Assembly: GCA_017529875.1 (NCBI GenBank)
Contig: JAFXNC010000030.1
Location: 54,076 to 118,075 of the forward strand
From: Ruminococcus sp.
GTDB lineage: Bacteria; Bacillota; Clostridia; Oscillospirales; Ruminococcaceae
Reading direction: 5' to 3'
Length of the DNA: 64,000 nt
Each line of letters begins with the position of its first letter. Position 1 is the stretch's first letter. The notes under the pieces are model-generated. The model was not told the origin of the DNA. It did not search any database and saw nothing but the letters and a program-made list of their open reading frames with translations. Made by a program: the position numbers and the translations under genes. This document shows positions 8,649-15,331 of the stretch, piece after piece.

Positions 8649-8677
8649 ATTATATCAGCTTGTTATTTTTTTGTCAA
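8649..8677 (-). promoter_or_regulatory. adhE promoter with overlapping Rex-like operator
   Basis: Minus strand TTGACA (8672-8677), exactly 17 bases, TATAAT (8649-8654). The 18-base interval 8660-8677 reads TTGTTA, six T, TGTCAA on the plus strand. It agrees with the known Rex consensus TTGTTAAnnnnTTAACAA in both outer half-sites, with three mismatches inside. Rex bound here would cover the -35 box. Confidence 0.7.
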
Positions 8678-8884
8678 TCCTGTTTTGGTACAGCTTTTAT
8701 ACTATTTTAAGCCCTTTTCTTATTCATTATACACAAAGCCCTTTTAAGCTCCGTGAAGCTGCGCATTTACGCGCTTTTGGATGCCTTTTTGAGCATATCC
8801 GGCATATTGCGATGTGTATATCGTAACAAAATGTAAACAAAGCGTTATGAAATAGCAAACAATAGCGGATATTACAAAAATCTC
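8678..8884. other. AT-rich divergent intergenic region
   Basis: The remaining spacer between the adhE and pseudokinase promoters holds no gene. I see poly-T tracts and a short GCGCATTTACGCGC palindrome (8770-8780 area), nothing that can be named. Confidence 0.4.
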
Positions 8885-8912
8885 TTGACATTTTATTATT
8901 TTGTGCTACAAT
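8885..8912 (+). promoter_or_regulatory. Promoter of the kinase-fold gene
   Basis: TTGACA (8885-8890), 16-base spacer, TACAAT (8907-8912); 34 bases before the start codon. Confidence 0.75.
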
Positions 8913-8946
8913 ATAGATAAATACTATTATGGTTAGGAGCGATACT

Positions 8947-9705
8947 ATGGAATTACAGGAACTCATAGCTCAGAATGATTTCTACGACGTATACAAGTCG
9001 GATAAAATGGCTGTCAGTGTCTACAAAAAGCCGGAGTACAAGGAGAAGTGCCTCTATGCGGCGCTGACCCATGCAAGAGTCGAGACCACTCTCGGCAATT
9101 CCTCCATCAAGATGCCCCAGCTCCATGAGGTGCTGGTCATCGACGGCAAGTGGAGCAACGTCATGGACTGGATAGAGGGGGATACCCTCGAGCAGCTCAT
9201 CAGGAAGAACCCCGAAAAGAGCGACCAGTACCTTGAAAAGCTTCTCGACGTGCAGATCGAGATACATGACCAGTATATGCCGCTGCTCTCCAAGCTGAAA
9301 GACAAGATGTCCCGCCAGATCAAGAGCCTGGGTCAGATCGACGAGATCCGCAAGTACGAGCTGCTTACCCGTCTCGATTCGATGCCCAAGCACATAAAGC
9401 TTACCCACAACAGCTTTGAGCCCAAGAACGTCATCATCAATGACCAGGGCACCTTCGTCGTCAACTGGGGTCACGCCCGTCAGGGCAACGCCTCCGCCGA
9501 CGCGGCGAAGACCTATCTGCTGCTGAAGCTGCATATGCCGGAGATCGCCGACGCTTATCTTGAGCGCTACTGCATCAAGACCTCCACCTCCAAGCGCTAT
9601 GTACAGGCATGGCTGCCTATCGTTGCGGCGGCTCAGCTTGACAAGGGAATAGAATCCGAAAAGGAATTCCTGCTTCGCTGGATCGACGTTGTGGACTATT
9701 CGTGA
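8947..9705 (+). CDS. Aminoglycoside-phosphotransferase-fold protein, probable pseudokinase
   Basis: Cytoplasmic protein of 252 residues with the APH/choline-kinase fold. The hinge region reads VMDWIEGDTLEQLI, as in APH-type kinases. The catalytic loop, normally HGDLHPGN, reads THNSFEPKN: His, Pro and Asn are kept but the catalytic Asp is Ser. The metal-binding loop, normally IDW, reads VVNWGHA, so that Asp is Asn. The following GDPAYDLA-like segment is GNASADAAKTY. Both essential acidic residues are therefore replaced, which argues for a ligand-binding or regulatory role rather than phosphotransfer. The start at 8947 follows TTAGGAG at good spacing; a Met at 8929 overlaps that site and is rejected. 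It is monocistronic with a terminator. Confidence 0.75.
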   Translation: MELQELIAQNDFYDVYKSDKMAVSVYKKPEYKEKCLYAALTHARVETTLGNSSIKMPQLHEVLVIDGKWSNVMDWIEGDTLEQLIRKNPEKSDQYLEKLLDVQIEIHDQYMPLLSKLKDKMSRQIKSLGQIDEIRKYELLTRLDSMPKHIKLTHNSFEPKNVIINDQGTFVVNWGHARQGNASADAAKTYLLLKLHMPEIADAYLERYCIKTSTSKRYVQAWLPIVAAAQLDKGIESEKEFLLRWIDVVDYS

Positions 9706-9716
9706 TAATCGTGCCG

Positions 9717-9749
9717 ACTGCCTGCTCCCTATGGGGGCGGGCAGTTTTT
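9717..9749 (+). terminator. Terminator of the kinase-fold gene
   Basis: CTGCCTGCTCCC, short loop, GGGGGCGGGCAG, then TTTTTAT. It abuts the convergent pheA stop. Confidence 0.8.
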
Positions 9750-10863
9750 ATATGAGCTCCTTGTAGTTGCCCAGGAACTTGAAATAAGACAGCTCATATT
9801 CCAGTTCCTCGATTATCATAGCCACCTGAGGCGTTTGCAGCGAGCCCTCGAAATCCAGATAGAACACTACGTCAAAATCTGTGTTGGCTATGGGGCGGGA
9901 CTCGATCATGGTCAGGTTGAGCCCCGATGCCGAAAACTTCGTCAGCATACGGTAAAGCGAGGACTTCTGATGAGGCAGTGCCAGCGATACCGAGATGATG
10001 TTTGAGCCCTCCTCGCCGAGAGCATCCTTCGAGACCAGTATGAACCGGGTGTAGTTCTGGTCGGCGTTGGCGATGCTCTGTTCAAGCACTTCAAGACCCT
10101 GCTCACTGGCGCACTGCTCCGAGCAGATGGCGGCATAGGGTTTTTCGCTCTCCGCTACGTGCTTGGCGGCAAGGGAGGTGTTCTCGCAGGGGTGGGGGCG
10201 CAGAGAGTGCTCGCCTAAGAACTGTGAGCACTGCATCAGCGCCTGATCGTGGGACCAGACCTCCTTGATGTCGCTGAGCTTCACGCCCTTTTTTGCCGCA
10301 AGGCAATGGGAGATCCTCAGCTTGGTGGTGGAGCATATTTTAAGGTCGTACTCTTTGAGCAGCTCGTAGGTCTGACCCACCGAGCCCGCAGTAGAGTTGA
10401 CTATGGGCAGCACGCCGAAACGCACCTCGCCGCTCTCAACGGCCTTGAATACCTCTCTGAAAGAGCTGTAAAACCGTGGGGTGAGCTTGTCTGAGAACTT
10501 TTGGCAGGCAAAGTGCGAATACGACCCGCTGATCCCCGGTACAGCCGCTGTTTCTGGCTTAGAGAGATCCAGCACCGACCAGTCCGGAGCGGGCTTTCCG
10601 GAAAGCAGCTGCTGGAACTGCAAGGTCTTGGATATGTCCATGAGGGTGGTGAAAAGCAGCTGACCGCCGCCTTCGAGCCAGTCGGGCATATCGTTTTTCA
10701 CACGCTGGAGTATCTCATTCTCACGTCCGCTCTGAAAGACCTGTATGCCGTGAGCCTCCTTGTACCGCGCCACGTCTATGCACAGATCCATGCGCTGCTT
10801 GAACAGCTCCTCTATCTGCTTGTCGATCTTGTTTATGCCTTGCCTTAATTCGTCGAGTTCCAT
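9748..10863 (-). CDS. pheA: Bifunctional chorismate mutase / prephenate dehydratase
   Basis: Makes phenylpyruvate from chorismate via prephenate in phenylalanine synthesis. Length 371 residues, typical for the P-protein. Residues 1-85 are an AroQ chorismate mutase (MELDELRQGINKIDKQ, then RENEILQRV). The dehydratase domain starts at about 108 with GSYSHFACQKF, keeps NSTAGSVGQTYELL, and ends with NYTRFILVSKD, whose TRF is catalytic. The C-terminal ACT domain has SSLYRMLTKFSASGLNLTMIESRP (cited here by its ESRP motif), the usual phenylalanine allosteric site. Its start codon overlaps the stop of the upstream HAD gene (TAATG), so the two form a coupled operon even though the HAD frame is broken. 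Confidence 0.95.
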   Translation of the reverse strand: MELDELRQGINKIDKQIEELFKQRMDLCIDVARYKEAHGIQVFQSGRENEILQRVKNDMPDWLEGGGQLLFTTLMDISKTLQFQQLLSGKPAPDWSVLDLSKPETAAVPGISGSYSHFACQKFSDKLTPRFYSSFREVFKAVESGEVRFGVLPIVNSTAGSVGQTYELLKEYDLKICSTTKLRISHCLAAKKGVKLSDIKEVWSHDQALMQCSQFLGEHSLRPHPCENTSLAAKHVAESEKPYAAICSEQCASEQGLEVLEQSIANADQNYTRFILVSKDALGEEGSNIISVSLALPHQKSSLYRMLTKFSASGLNLTMIESRPIANTDFDVVFYLDFEGSLQTPQVAMIIEELEYELSYFKFLGNYKELI

Positions 10864-11519
10864 TATACCATTCCTTTTTCCAGTAGATCTATGACCTTGT
10901 CAAGGCTTTCGCAGCAGCCGCTGAGCAGCGGGAGGATATCCTCCGATGGCTGTGTGCCGTCCGGCACCATGACAACGTTGAGCCCCGCCGTCGCCGCCGA
11001 GATTATGCCGTTGGGAGAGTCCTCCAAAGCAAGACATTCAGCGGCTTCAAGTCCAAGAGCTTCACAGGCCTTGATGTATATTTAGGGTGCAGGCTTGCCG
11101 AGAGTTACCATGTTGCCACATATCAAGTCTGTGAACTTGTCAAGCACGCCAACGCTTTCCAGATACTTCTTCGTCCTCTCGGAGTCGGTGGCAGTGCAGA
11201 CTGCCGCTCTGATGCCGTTGGCCTTGAGCCAGTCCAGCAGCTGGTCGAGACCCTTTTTCTTGACAATGCCGTGCTCGGCGATGTAGGCGTTCATCAGCTC
11301 TATCCTGCGTGCGCGGACAGCGCTGTAATCAAAGCCCTCTCCGAACTGCCGTTTCAGATACCTGACAGCAAAGGTTTAATACATGGAGCGTATAGCCAGC
11401 GAGTGAGCGACAGTCATCTGATAGCCGTACTCGGCGGCAGCCTCCCGCCAGAACCTTTGCAGAAGCTTCTCGGTGTCGAGCATGAGCCCGTCCATATCGA
11501 GTATAACAGCCTTTATCAT
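10863..11519 (-). pseudogene. HAD-superfamily hydrolase (beta-phosphoglucomutase-like) interrupted by two TAA codons
   Basis: Reading one frame from the ATG at 11519 gives a 218-residue HAD phosphatase or phosphoglucomutase with all four motifs: DMDGLMLDTE (nucleophile and acid Asp), CTATDS, GKPAP with its Lys, and LALEDSPNG. The frame is broken by TAA after AIRSMY (about 11378-11380) and by TAA after GKPAP (11082-11084), where relatives usually have Asp or Glu. Conservation continues seamlessly after each stop, with no frameshift. This looks like very recent inactivation or two consensus errors rather than old decay. It has a good promoter and is coupled to pheA through a TAATG overlap. Confidence 0.8.
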
Positions 11520-11541
11520 ATCAGCATCTCTGTTCTGTTCT

Positions 11542-11570
11542 ATTATACCAAATCTAAGCATGGATTTCAA
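11542..11570 (-). promoter_or_regulatory. Promoter of the HAD-pheA operon
   Basis: Minus strand TTGAAA (11565-11570), 17 bases, TATAAT (11542-11547). Confidence 0.8.
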
Positions 11571-11633
11571 GCATAAAATTCTTAACAATGACACGCCTTT
11601 TCCCCTGATGCCCTTAACCGTTTCTCCGCGGAT

Positions 11634-11662
11634 TTGACAAATGCTGTAATCAGTAGTATAGT
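11634..11662 (+). promoter_or_regulatory. Promoter of the membrane flavodoxin gene
   Basis: TTGACA (11634-11639), 17 bases, TATAGT (11657-11662); 24 bases before the start codon. Confidence 0.8.
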
Positions 11663-11685
11663 TATAGTAGAAAGGGGGGCTTAAC

Positions 11686-12789
11686 GTGAACAGCTTTACC
11701 AAAAAGCTCGGCATCGCAGTTGATATTCTTATGTTTGTCCTGCTGATCATGCAGATGCTGTATATCTTTACCGGCAATACTATCCACGAGATCACCGGGA
11801 TAAGCTTTTTCGTATGTCTGATCATCCACATGGTGATCAAACGCAAATGGCTCAAAGCCCTTGTCACCGGCAAGCTGAAATGCCCCGGCTTCTTGCGCAA
11901 GCTGGAGGTATTCGTGACCTGTCTGCTTGTTATCTGCTGCGCCGTGCTCATGTTCAGCAGTATGGGCGTCTCGCGGACGCTGTTTCCCTGGTTCAAGTTC
12001 ATGGGCAGCAGCGACCTCCACAGGTATCTTGCCTCGGCAGTGCTGGGATTGGCAGCATTCCATGCAGGGCTGCGGTTCTGTGTGCGCTCCAAGAAGAAAA
12101 AGACTGTTGTTCTCACCATCCTCGCCGGACTTGCAGGGGTCAGCATAGGCTTGTTCGGAGTGCCTTATCTCAACCGTCATTTCAGGACTGTCACAGTCAG
12201 CTATGCCGAGGCCGTCACCGGCGAAAAGGCAGAGTGGCAGGGCAGCAAGCCGCTGATAGTATACTTTACCCGGATGGGAAACACCGACTTCGAGCCGGAC
12301 GTTGATGCTGTTTCGGGAGCCTCTTTGCTCCTTGCCGACGGTAAGCTCACCGGCAGCAACGAGCTGCTGGCGGATATGCTGGCTGACATCACCGGCTGTG
12401 AAAAACAGGCTATCACCATGACCGGCGACAAGTACCCCTCCGGTTACGGAGCCACGGTGATGCAGGCGGTAGACGAGATCAGCTCAGGTTATCACCCGCC
12501 CATAGAGCCTGTCGATGTATCGGATTATGACAGCATAATCCTGATCTATCCGCTGTGGTGGGGTACGATCCCGCCCGCAGCAGCGACCTTCCTTGACAGC
12601 GCCGACTTCACCGGCAAGACTGTATACCTGATCGCCACCCAGGGCAGCTCAGGCTTTTCCGACAGTACCGAGGATATCCGGGCCCTCGTCCCCGGAGCAG
12701 AGGTCAAAGAGGTAATGAGCATCTACTGCGACGACATCCCGAAGGCGCGGGAAAGTCTGTTGGAGTGGGTCAGAGAAGCCGGGAACTGA
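11686..12789 (+). CDS. Membrane flavodoxin: DUF4405-like four-helix domain fused to flavodoxin
   Basis: Protein of 367 residues with two parts. Residues 1-165 hold four or five hydrophobic helices resembling DUF4405/cytochrome b561-type domains, with His residues in or near helices (SFFVCLIIHMVIK, SDLHRYLAS, LGLAAFHAGL) that could ligate heme. Residues about 185-367 are a flavodoxin: PLIVYFTRMGNTDF is the FMN phosphate loop, and LIYPLWWGTIPPAAATFLD and YLIATQGSSGFSDS are the isoalloxazine and ribityl loops (core WWGTIPP and TQGSSGFSDS). It probably moves electrons between the membrane and a soluble partner. GGGG precedes the start. I cannot name the redox partner. Monocistronic. Confidence 0.75.
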   Translation: MNSFTKKLGIAVDILMFVLLIMQMLYIFTGNTIHEITGISFFVCLIIHMVIKRKWLKALVTGKLKCPGFLRKLEVFVTCLLVICCAVLMFSSMGVSRTLFPWFKFMGSSDLHRYLASAVLGLAAFHAGLRFCVRSKKKKTVVLTILAGLAGVSIGLFGVPYLNRHFRTVTVSYAEAVTGEKAEWQGSKPLIVYFTRMGNTDFEPDVDAVSGASLLLADGKLTGSNELLADMLADITGCEKQAITMTGDKYPSGYGATVMQAVDEISSGYHPPIEPVDVSDYDSIILIYPLWWGTIPPAAATFLDSADFTGKTVYLIATQGSSGFSDSTEDIRALVPGAEVKEVMSIYCDDIPKARESLLEWVREAGN

Positions 12790-12854
12790 CAACAGACAAT
12801 TGTTTCAGTATACAGGAGACATCAAAAGCGCAGGCGCGATAAATATGTTTCATT

Positions 12855-12897
12855 AAGGCACTTTTGTCAGGAAACTGACGGAAGTGCCTTTACTTTA
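12855..12897 (+). terminator. Terminator of the membrane flavodoxin gene
   Basis: AAGGCACTT and GTCAG pair with CTGAC and AAGTGCCTT around a GAAA tetraloop, followed by TTACTTT. Confidence 0.8.
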
Positions 12898-13125
12898 CTT
12901 TGCTTTGTGCAGCGCCTGCTAAAATAAAAAAGAATAATAGATTGAACATAGTTCGATCTGGTATCGCCTTTGGCGATGATCATTAGATCCGTCCGCTTCG
13001 CAGACACCGGAGAGCTTTATACAGATACTCCTAAATCGCCACCGCGCTATACGGTATCTCCTTTTAGTTTTTGCAGGGGTAAGATAATATTCTGATATCT
13101 GCGGTCAATTTTTTTCTGCACCCTC
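12898..13125. other. Intergenic region upstream of the TetR gene
   Basis: No gene is visible. It contains a small ATCGCC-TTT-GGCGAT hairpin near 12964-12978 and otherwise undistinguished sequence up to the TetR promoter. Confidence 0.4.
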
Positions 13126-13161
13126 TTGACAAAACTAACGAACGGTAGTATAATAACTATC
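13126..13161 (+). promoter_or_regulatory. Promoter and possible operator of the TetR-DUF998 operon
   Basis: TTGACA (13126-13131), 17 bases, TATAAT (13149-13154). An imperfect inverted repeat, GGTAGT and ACTATC (13144-13161), covers the -10 box and is a candidate site for autoregulation by the encoded TetR protein. Confidence 0.7.
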
Positions 13162-13184
13162 AGACGGTACAAAGGAGGCAAAGT

Positions 13185-13793
13185 ATGAATCAGAAAGAAA
13201 GAATAATCCTTGCAACATTGGAGCTTGCCGCCGAGCACGGGCTGGGGAGCGTGTCCATGTCGATGATCGCCGATAAGCTGGGCATCCGCAAGCCCTCGCT
13301 GTATAACCACTTCGAGTCCAAGGAGGCTATCATCGACGCCATGTACCATTTTCTCCGGGAAAGCTCCCGGCAGAAGGTGTCTTCCGCGAATATCGACCTG
13401 GGACAGCTGGTCAAGGGCAGGACCGCCGAGGAAGTCCTGCTCATGACCGTGGGCAGCTACCACAGCATGAACGAGCAGGATGATATGATGAGCTTTTACA
13501 AGGTGATCTACTCTCAGCGAGCTGTGGATCCCACCGCCGCAGGCATTATGGCTGACGAGACCGAGCGCATGATACTGGCGACCAAAGCTCTGTTTTACGC
13601 CCTCCACGCCCACGGAAAGCTTGACGCCCCGGATATCGACACGGCGGCATTGTCCTTTGCCATGACAGTCCACGGGCTCATGGATTATATGCATGACTGC
13701 ACCAACTGCGGCAGAGCATCTCACAGCGAGCTGCTCACCGATTACATCAAATGGTTCTGCAAACAGTACGGGAGGAATGGAAATGAAGGATAA
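13185..13793 (+). CDS. TetR/AcrR family transcriptional regulator
   Basis: Repressor of 202 residues. The N-terminal helix-turn-helix (about 5-50) reads RIILATLELAAEHGLGSVSM, then IADKLGIRKPSLYNHFESKEAI (core KPSLYNHF), the TetR_N signature. The ligand-binding C-terminal half has no recognisable effector motif. AAAGGAGG precedes the start. Its last 11 bases overlap the DUF998 gene, so it most likely controls its own operon. The effector is unknown. Confidence 0.9.
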   Translation: MNQKERIILATLELAAEHGLGSVSMSMIADKLGIRKPSLYNHFESKEAIIDAMYHFLRESSRQKVSSANIDLGQLVKGRTAEEVLLMTVGSYHSMNEQDDMMSFYKVIYSQRAVDPTAAGIMADETERMILATKALFYALHAHGKLDAPDIDTAALSFAMTVHGLMDYMHDCTNCGRASHSELLTDYIKWFCKQYGRNGNEG

Positions 13794-14421
13794 TACTCTT
13801 ATCAAAAAGTTCGGACTGCTGGGCGTTGTCGCCCTGCTCTCATACACAGCAGCGGTGATATTTGCCCCCCTGGATTACCCCGGCTACGACTGGATGTCCC
13901 AGGCGGTCAGCGACCTTAGCGCCGAGAATTCCCCCTCCAGAGCCCTTTGGAACACCATCGCCGCGCCTTATAACAAGTGTACCCTGGTCTGTCTTATGTC
14001 GGTATGCCTTTATGTGCAGGGCAGGCTCACAAAGCCTTTGCGGGCGGGCATCTGCCTGTTCACAATAATGAGCTGGATATCCGGCATCGGCTACGCCATG
14101 TTTCCCCTCTCCGAGAGCGGCAATCCCGACAAGTTCCAGGACATCATGCACACCTACGTCGTAACTCCGTTGGTAGTAATGCTCTCTATCGCCTCGCTGG
14201 TGACTATCATCGTGGGCGGCTGCAAGAATAAGCAGTACCGCTTCATGGCAGCAGGCGCAGGCATCGCTCTGGGAATGATGTTCCTCGGACCCATCGGCAT
14301 GGCGGCGCTGCCCAAAGCCTATTTCGGTATCGCAGAGCGTTTCAGCGTCTTCGCCGCCACCGGCTTCACCTGCTTCCTCGGTATATGCCTTTTCAAGGGT
14401 TTCGGGGAGAAGGATAACTAA
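13783..14421 (+). CDS. DUF998 family integral membrane protein
   Basis: Predicted six- to seven-helix membrane protein of 212 residues. The N-terminal LDYPGYDWMSQAVSDLSAEN is the DUF998 hallmark (core YDWMSQAVSDL). A later segment, GIGYAMFPLSESGN, matches the family, and the C-terminus keeps GIAERFSVFA. The biochemical role of DUF998 is not established. The start at 13783 was chosen because GGAGG ends 7 bases before it. It overlaps the TetR gene by 11 bases and is followed by a strong terminator, so the two genes are one unit. Confidence 0.82.
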   Translation: MKDNTLIKKFGLLGVVALLSYTAAVIFAPLDYPGYDWMSQAVSDLSAENSPSRALWNTIAAPYNKCTLVCLMSVCLYVQGRLTKPLRAGICLFTIMSWISGIGYAMFPLSESGNPDKFQDIMHTYVVTPLVVMLSIASLVTIIVGGCKNKQYRFMAAGAGIALGMMFLGPIGMAALPKAYFGIAERFSVFAATGFTCFLGICLFKGFGEKDN

Positions 14422-14430
14422 ACAAAAAAG

Positions 14431-14466
14431 AAAACAAGGTATCGCCGTGATACCTTGTTTTTTGCA
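14431..14466. terminator. Bidirectional terminator
   Basis: AAAACAAGGTATC, loop GCCGT, GATACCTTGTTTTTT. It serves the DUF998 gene and the convergent lipoprotein gene. Confidence 0.9.
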
Positions 14467-14484
14467 TATTTGGTCAGAACAGGT

Positions 14485-15144
14485 TCAGACTTCGCCCTCT
14501 GCGGCGCTCTCAGTCTCGCCCTCGGCGGTGCTCTCAGCCTCGGCGGCGCTCTCAGCCTCGGCGGCGCTTACGCTCAGGGAGCCCAGTACTGCCTTGGCCT
14601 CGGCGCTGTCAAAGGCAAATCCAACGCCGGAAACTCTCAGGAACCTGCCGTTGGAGCTGCCGTAGATCTCAAAACCCTTCGAGAAGTCGTTGCCGTACTC
14701 AAAGCCGTTCCACTCGATGCCGTTCAAAGTCGTAGCGGGCAGATCCTTCTGCTCGAGGGTATAGGTCTTTTTATTGTATTCGTACTGTCTCTTCTGGACT
14801 TCCTCGGTCTCGCAGTTAAGGGAGAAGTAGGAGAAGTCCGACTTCTTGATCGAGCAGAACTCAGGGTCGTTGTCGTCGAATACGTCGCCTGTTCTCAGCT
14901 TCCAGCCCTCCGGGAGCATAAAGGTATATACGCCCCAGGCAGTGGTCTCGCCGGTGATCTCCTTGCTGTCGCCTGCCTGTGACTCTGTGGCTGCCTGGCT
15001 GTCATCGGCAGCGTCTGCTGTTGAGTTGCTGCCGGCTGTATCCGACTTGGATGAACTGTCGCTGCTCCCGCAGGAAGCAAACCCGAGAGACATAACACCT
15101 GCCAGCGTGAGAGCTGCCAGTCTAACGATCATTGATCTTTTCAT
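14485..15144 (-). CDS. Hypothetical lipoprotein with Ala/Glu/Ser repeat tail
   Basis: Secreted lipoprotein of 219 residues. The signal peptide runs MKRSMIVRLAALTLAGVMSL with lipobox GFASC. A Ser/Asp-rich linker follows, then a globular domain of about 110 residues with WGVYTFMLPEGWKLRTGDV and GSSNGRFLRVSGVGFAFDS (cores PEGWKL and RFLRVSGVGFAF). The last 29 residues are low-complexity AEAES/AEGET units encoded by a tandem GC-rich repeat at about 14490-14580, which could vary in length. I do not recognise the globular family. AGGAGG sits 7 bases before the start. It has its own promoter. Confidence 0.75.
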   Translation of the reverse strand: MKRSMIVRLAALTLAGVMSLGFASCGSSDSSSKSDTAGSNSTADAADDSQAATESQAGDSKEITGETTAWGVYTFMLPEGWKLRTGDVFDDNDPEFCSIKKSDFSYFSLNCETEEVQKRQYEYNKKTYTLEQKDLPATTLNGIEWNGFEYGNDFSKGFEIYGSSNGRFLRVSGVGFAFDSAEAKAVLGSLSVSAAEAESAAEAESTAEGETESAAEGEV

Positions 15145-15243
15145 ACTTATTCCTCCTGATATGGTCATTGGGCTTTGTGTAAAGCCTGTTGCCGCTCAGC
15201 GGCTGATCGAAACTGACACACGGTCAATTTCTTCGCGTCCTTT

Positions 15244-15272
15244 ATTATACCACAGGAGCCTGAGCTTGTCAA
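15244..15272 (-). promoter_or_regulatory. Promoter of the lipoprotein gene, embedded in an inverted repeat
   Basis: Minus strand TTGACA (15267-15272), 17 bases, TATAAT (15244-15249). The -35 box lies inside an inverted repeat, AGCTTGTC ... GACAAGCT (about 15262-15294), which could also end the upstream CotH transcript. Confidence 0.75.
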
Positions 15273-15331
15273 GCGGGAAGTTCCCGACAAGCTGTATTTC
15301 AGTTTTATAACTGTCCGCAAAATTGTACAGT

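Noticed and set aside
7354..8826. Plus-strand open frame of 490 codons opposite adhE
   Set aside because: Antisense shadow of adhE with no recognisable motif; it runs across the adhE promoter.
13693..13783. Longer start for the DUF998 gene inside the TetR gene
   Set aside because: The extension has no ribosome site, and the GGAGG at 13771-13775 fits the ATG at 13783.
15262..15294. Inverted repeat near 15280 as a terminator of the CotH gene
   Set aside because: It lacks a U-tract and holds the -35 box of the next gene, so a pure terminator role is doubtful; noted only with the promoter.
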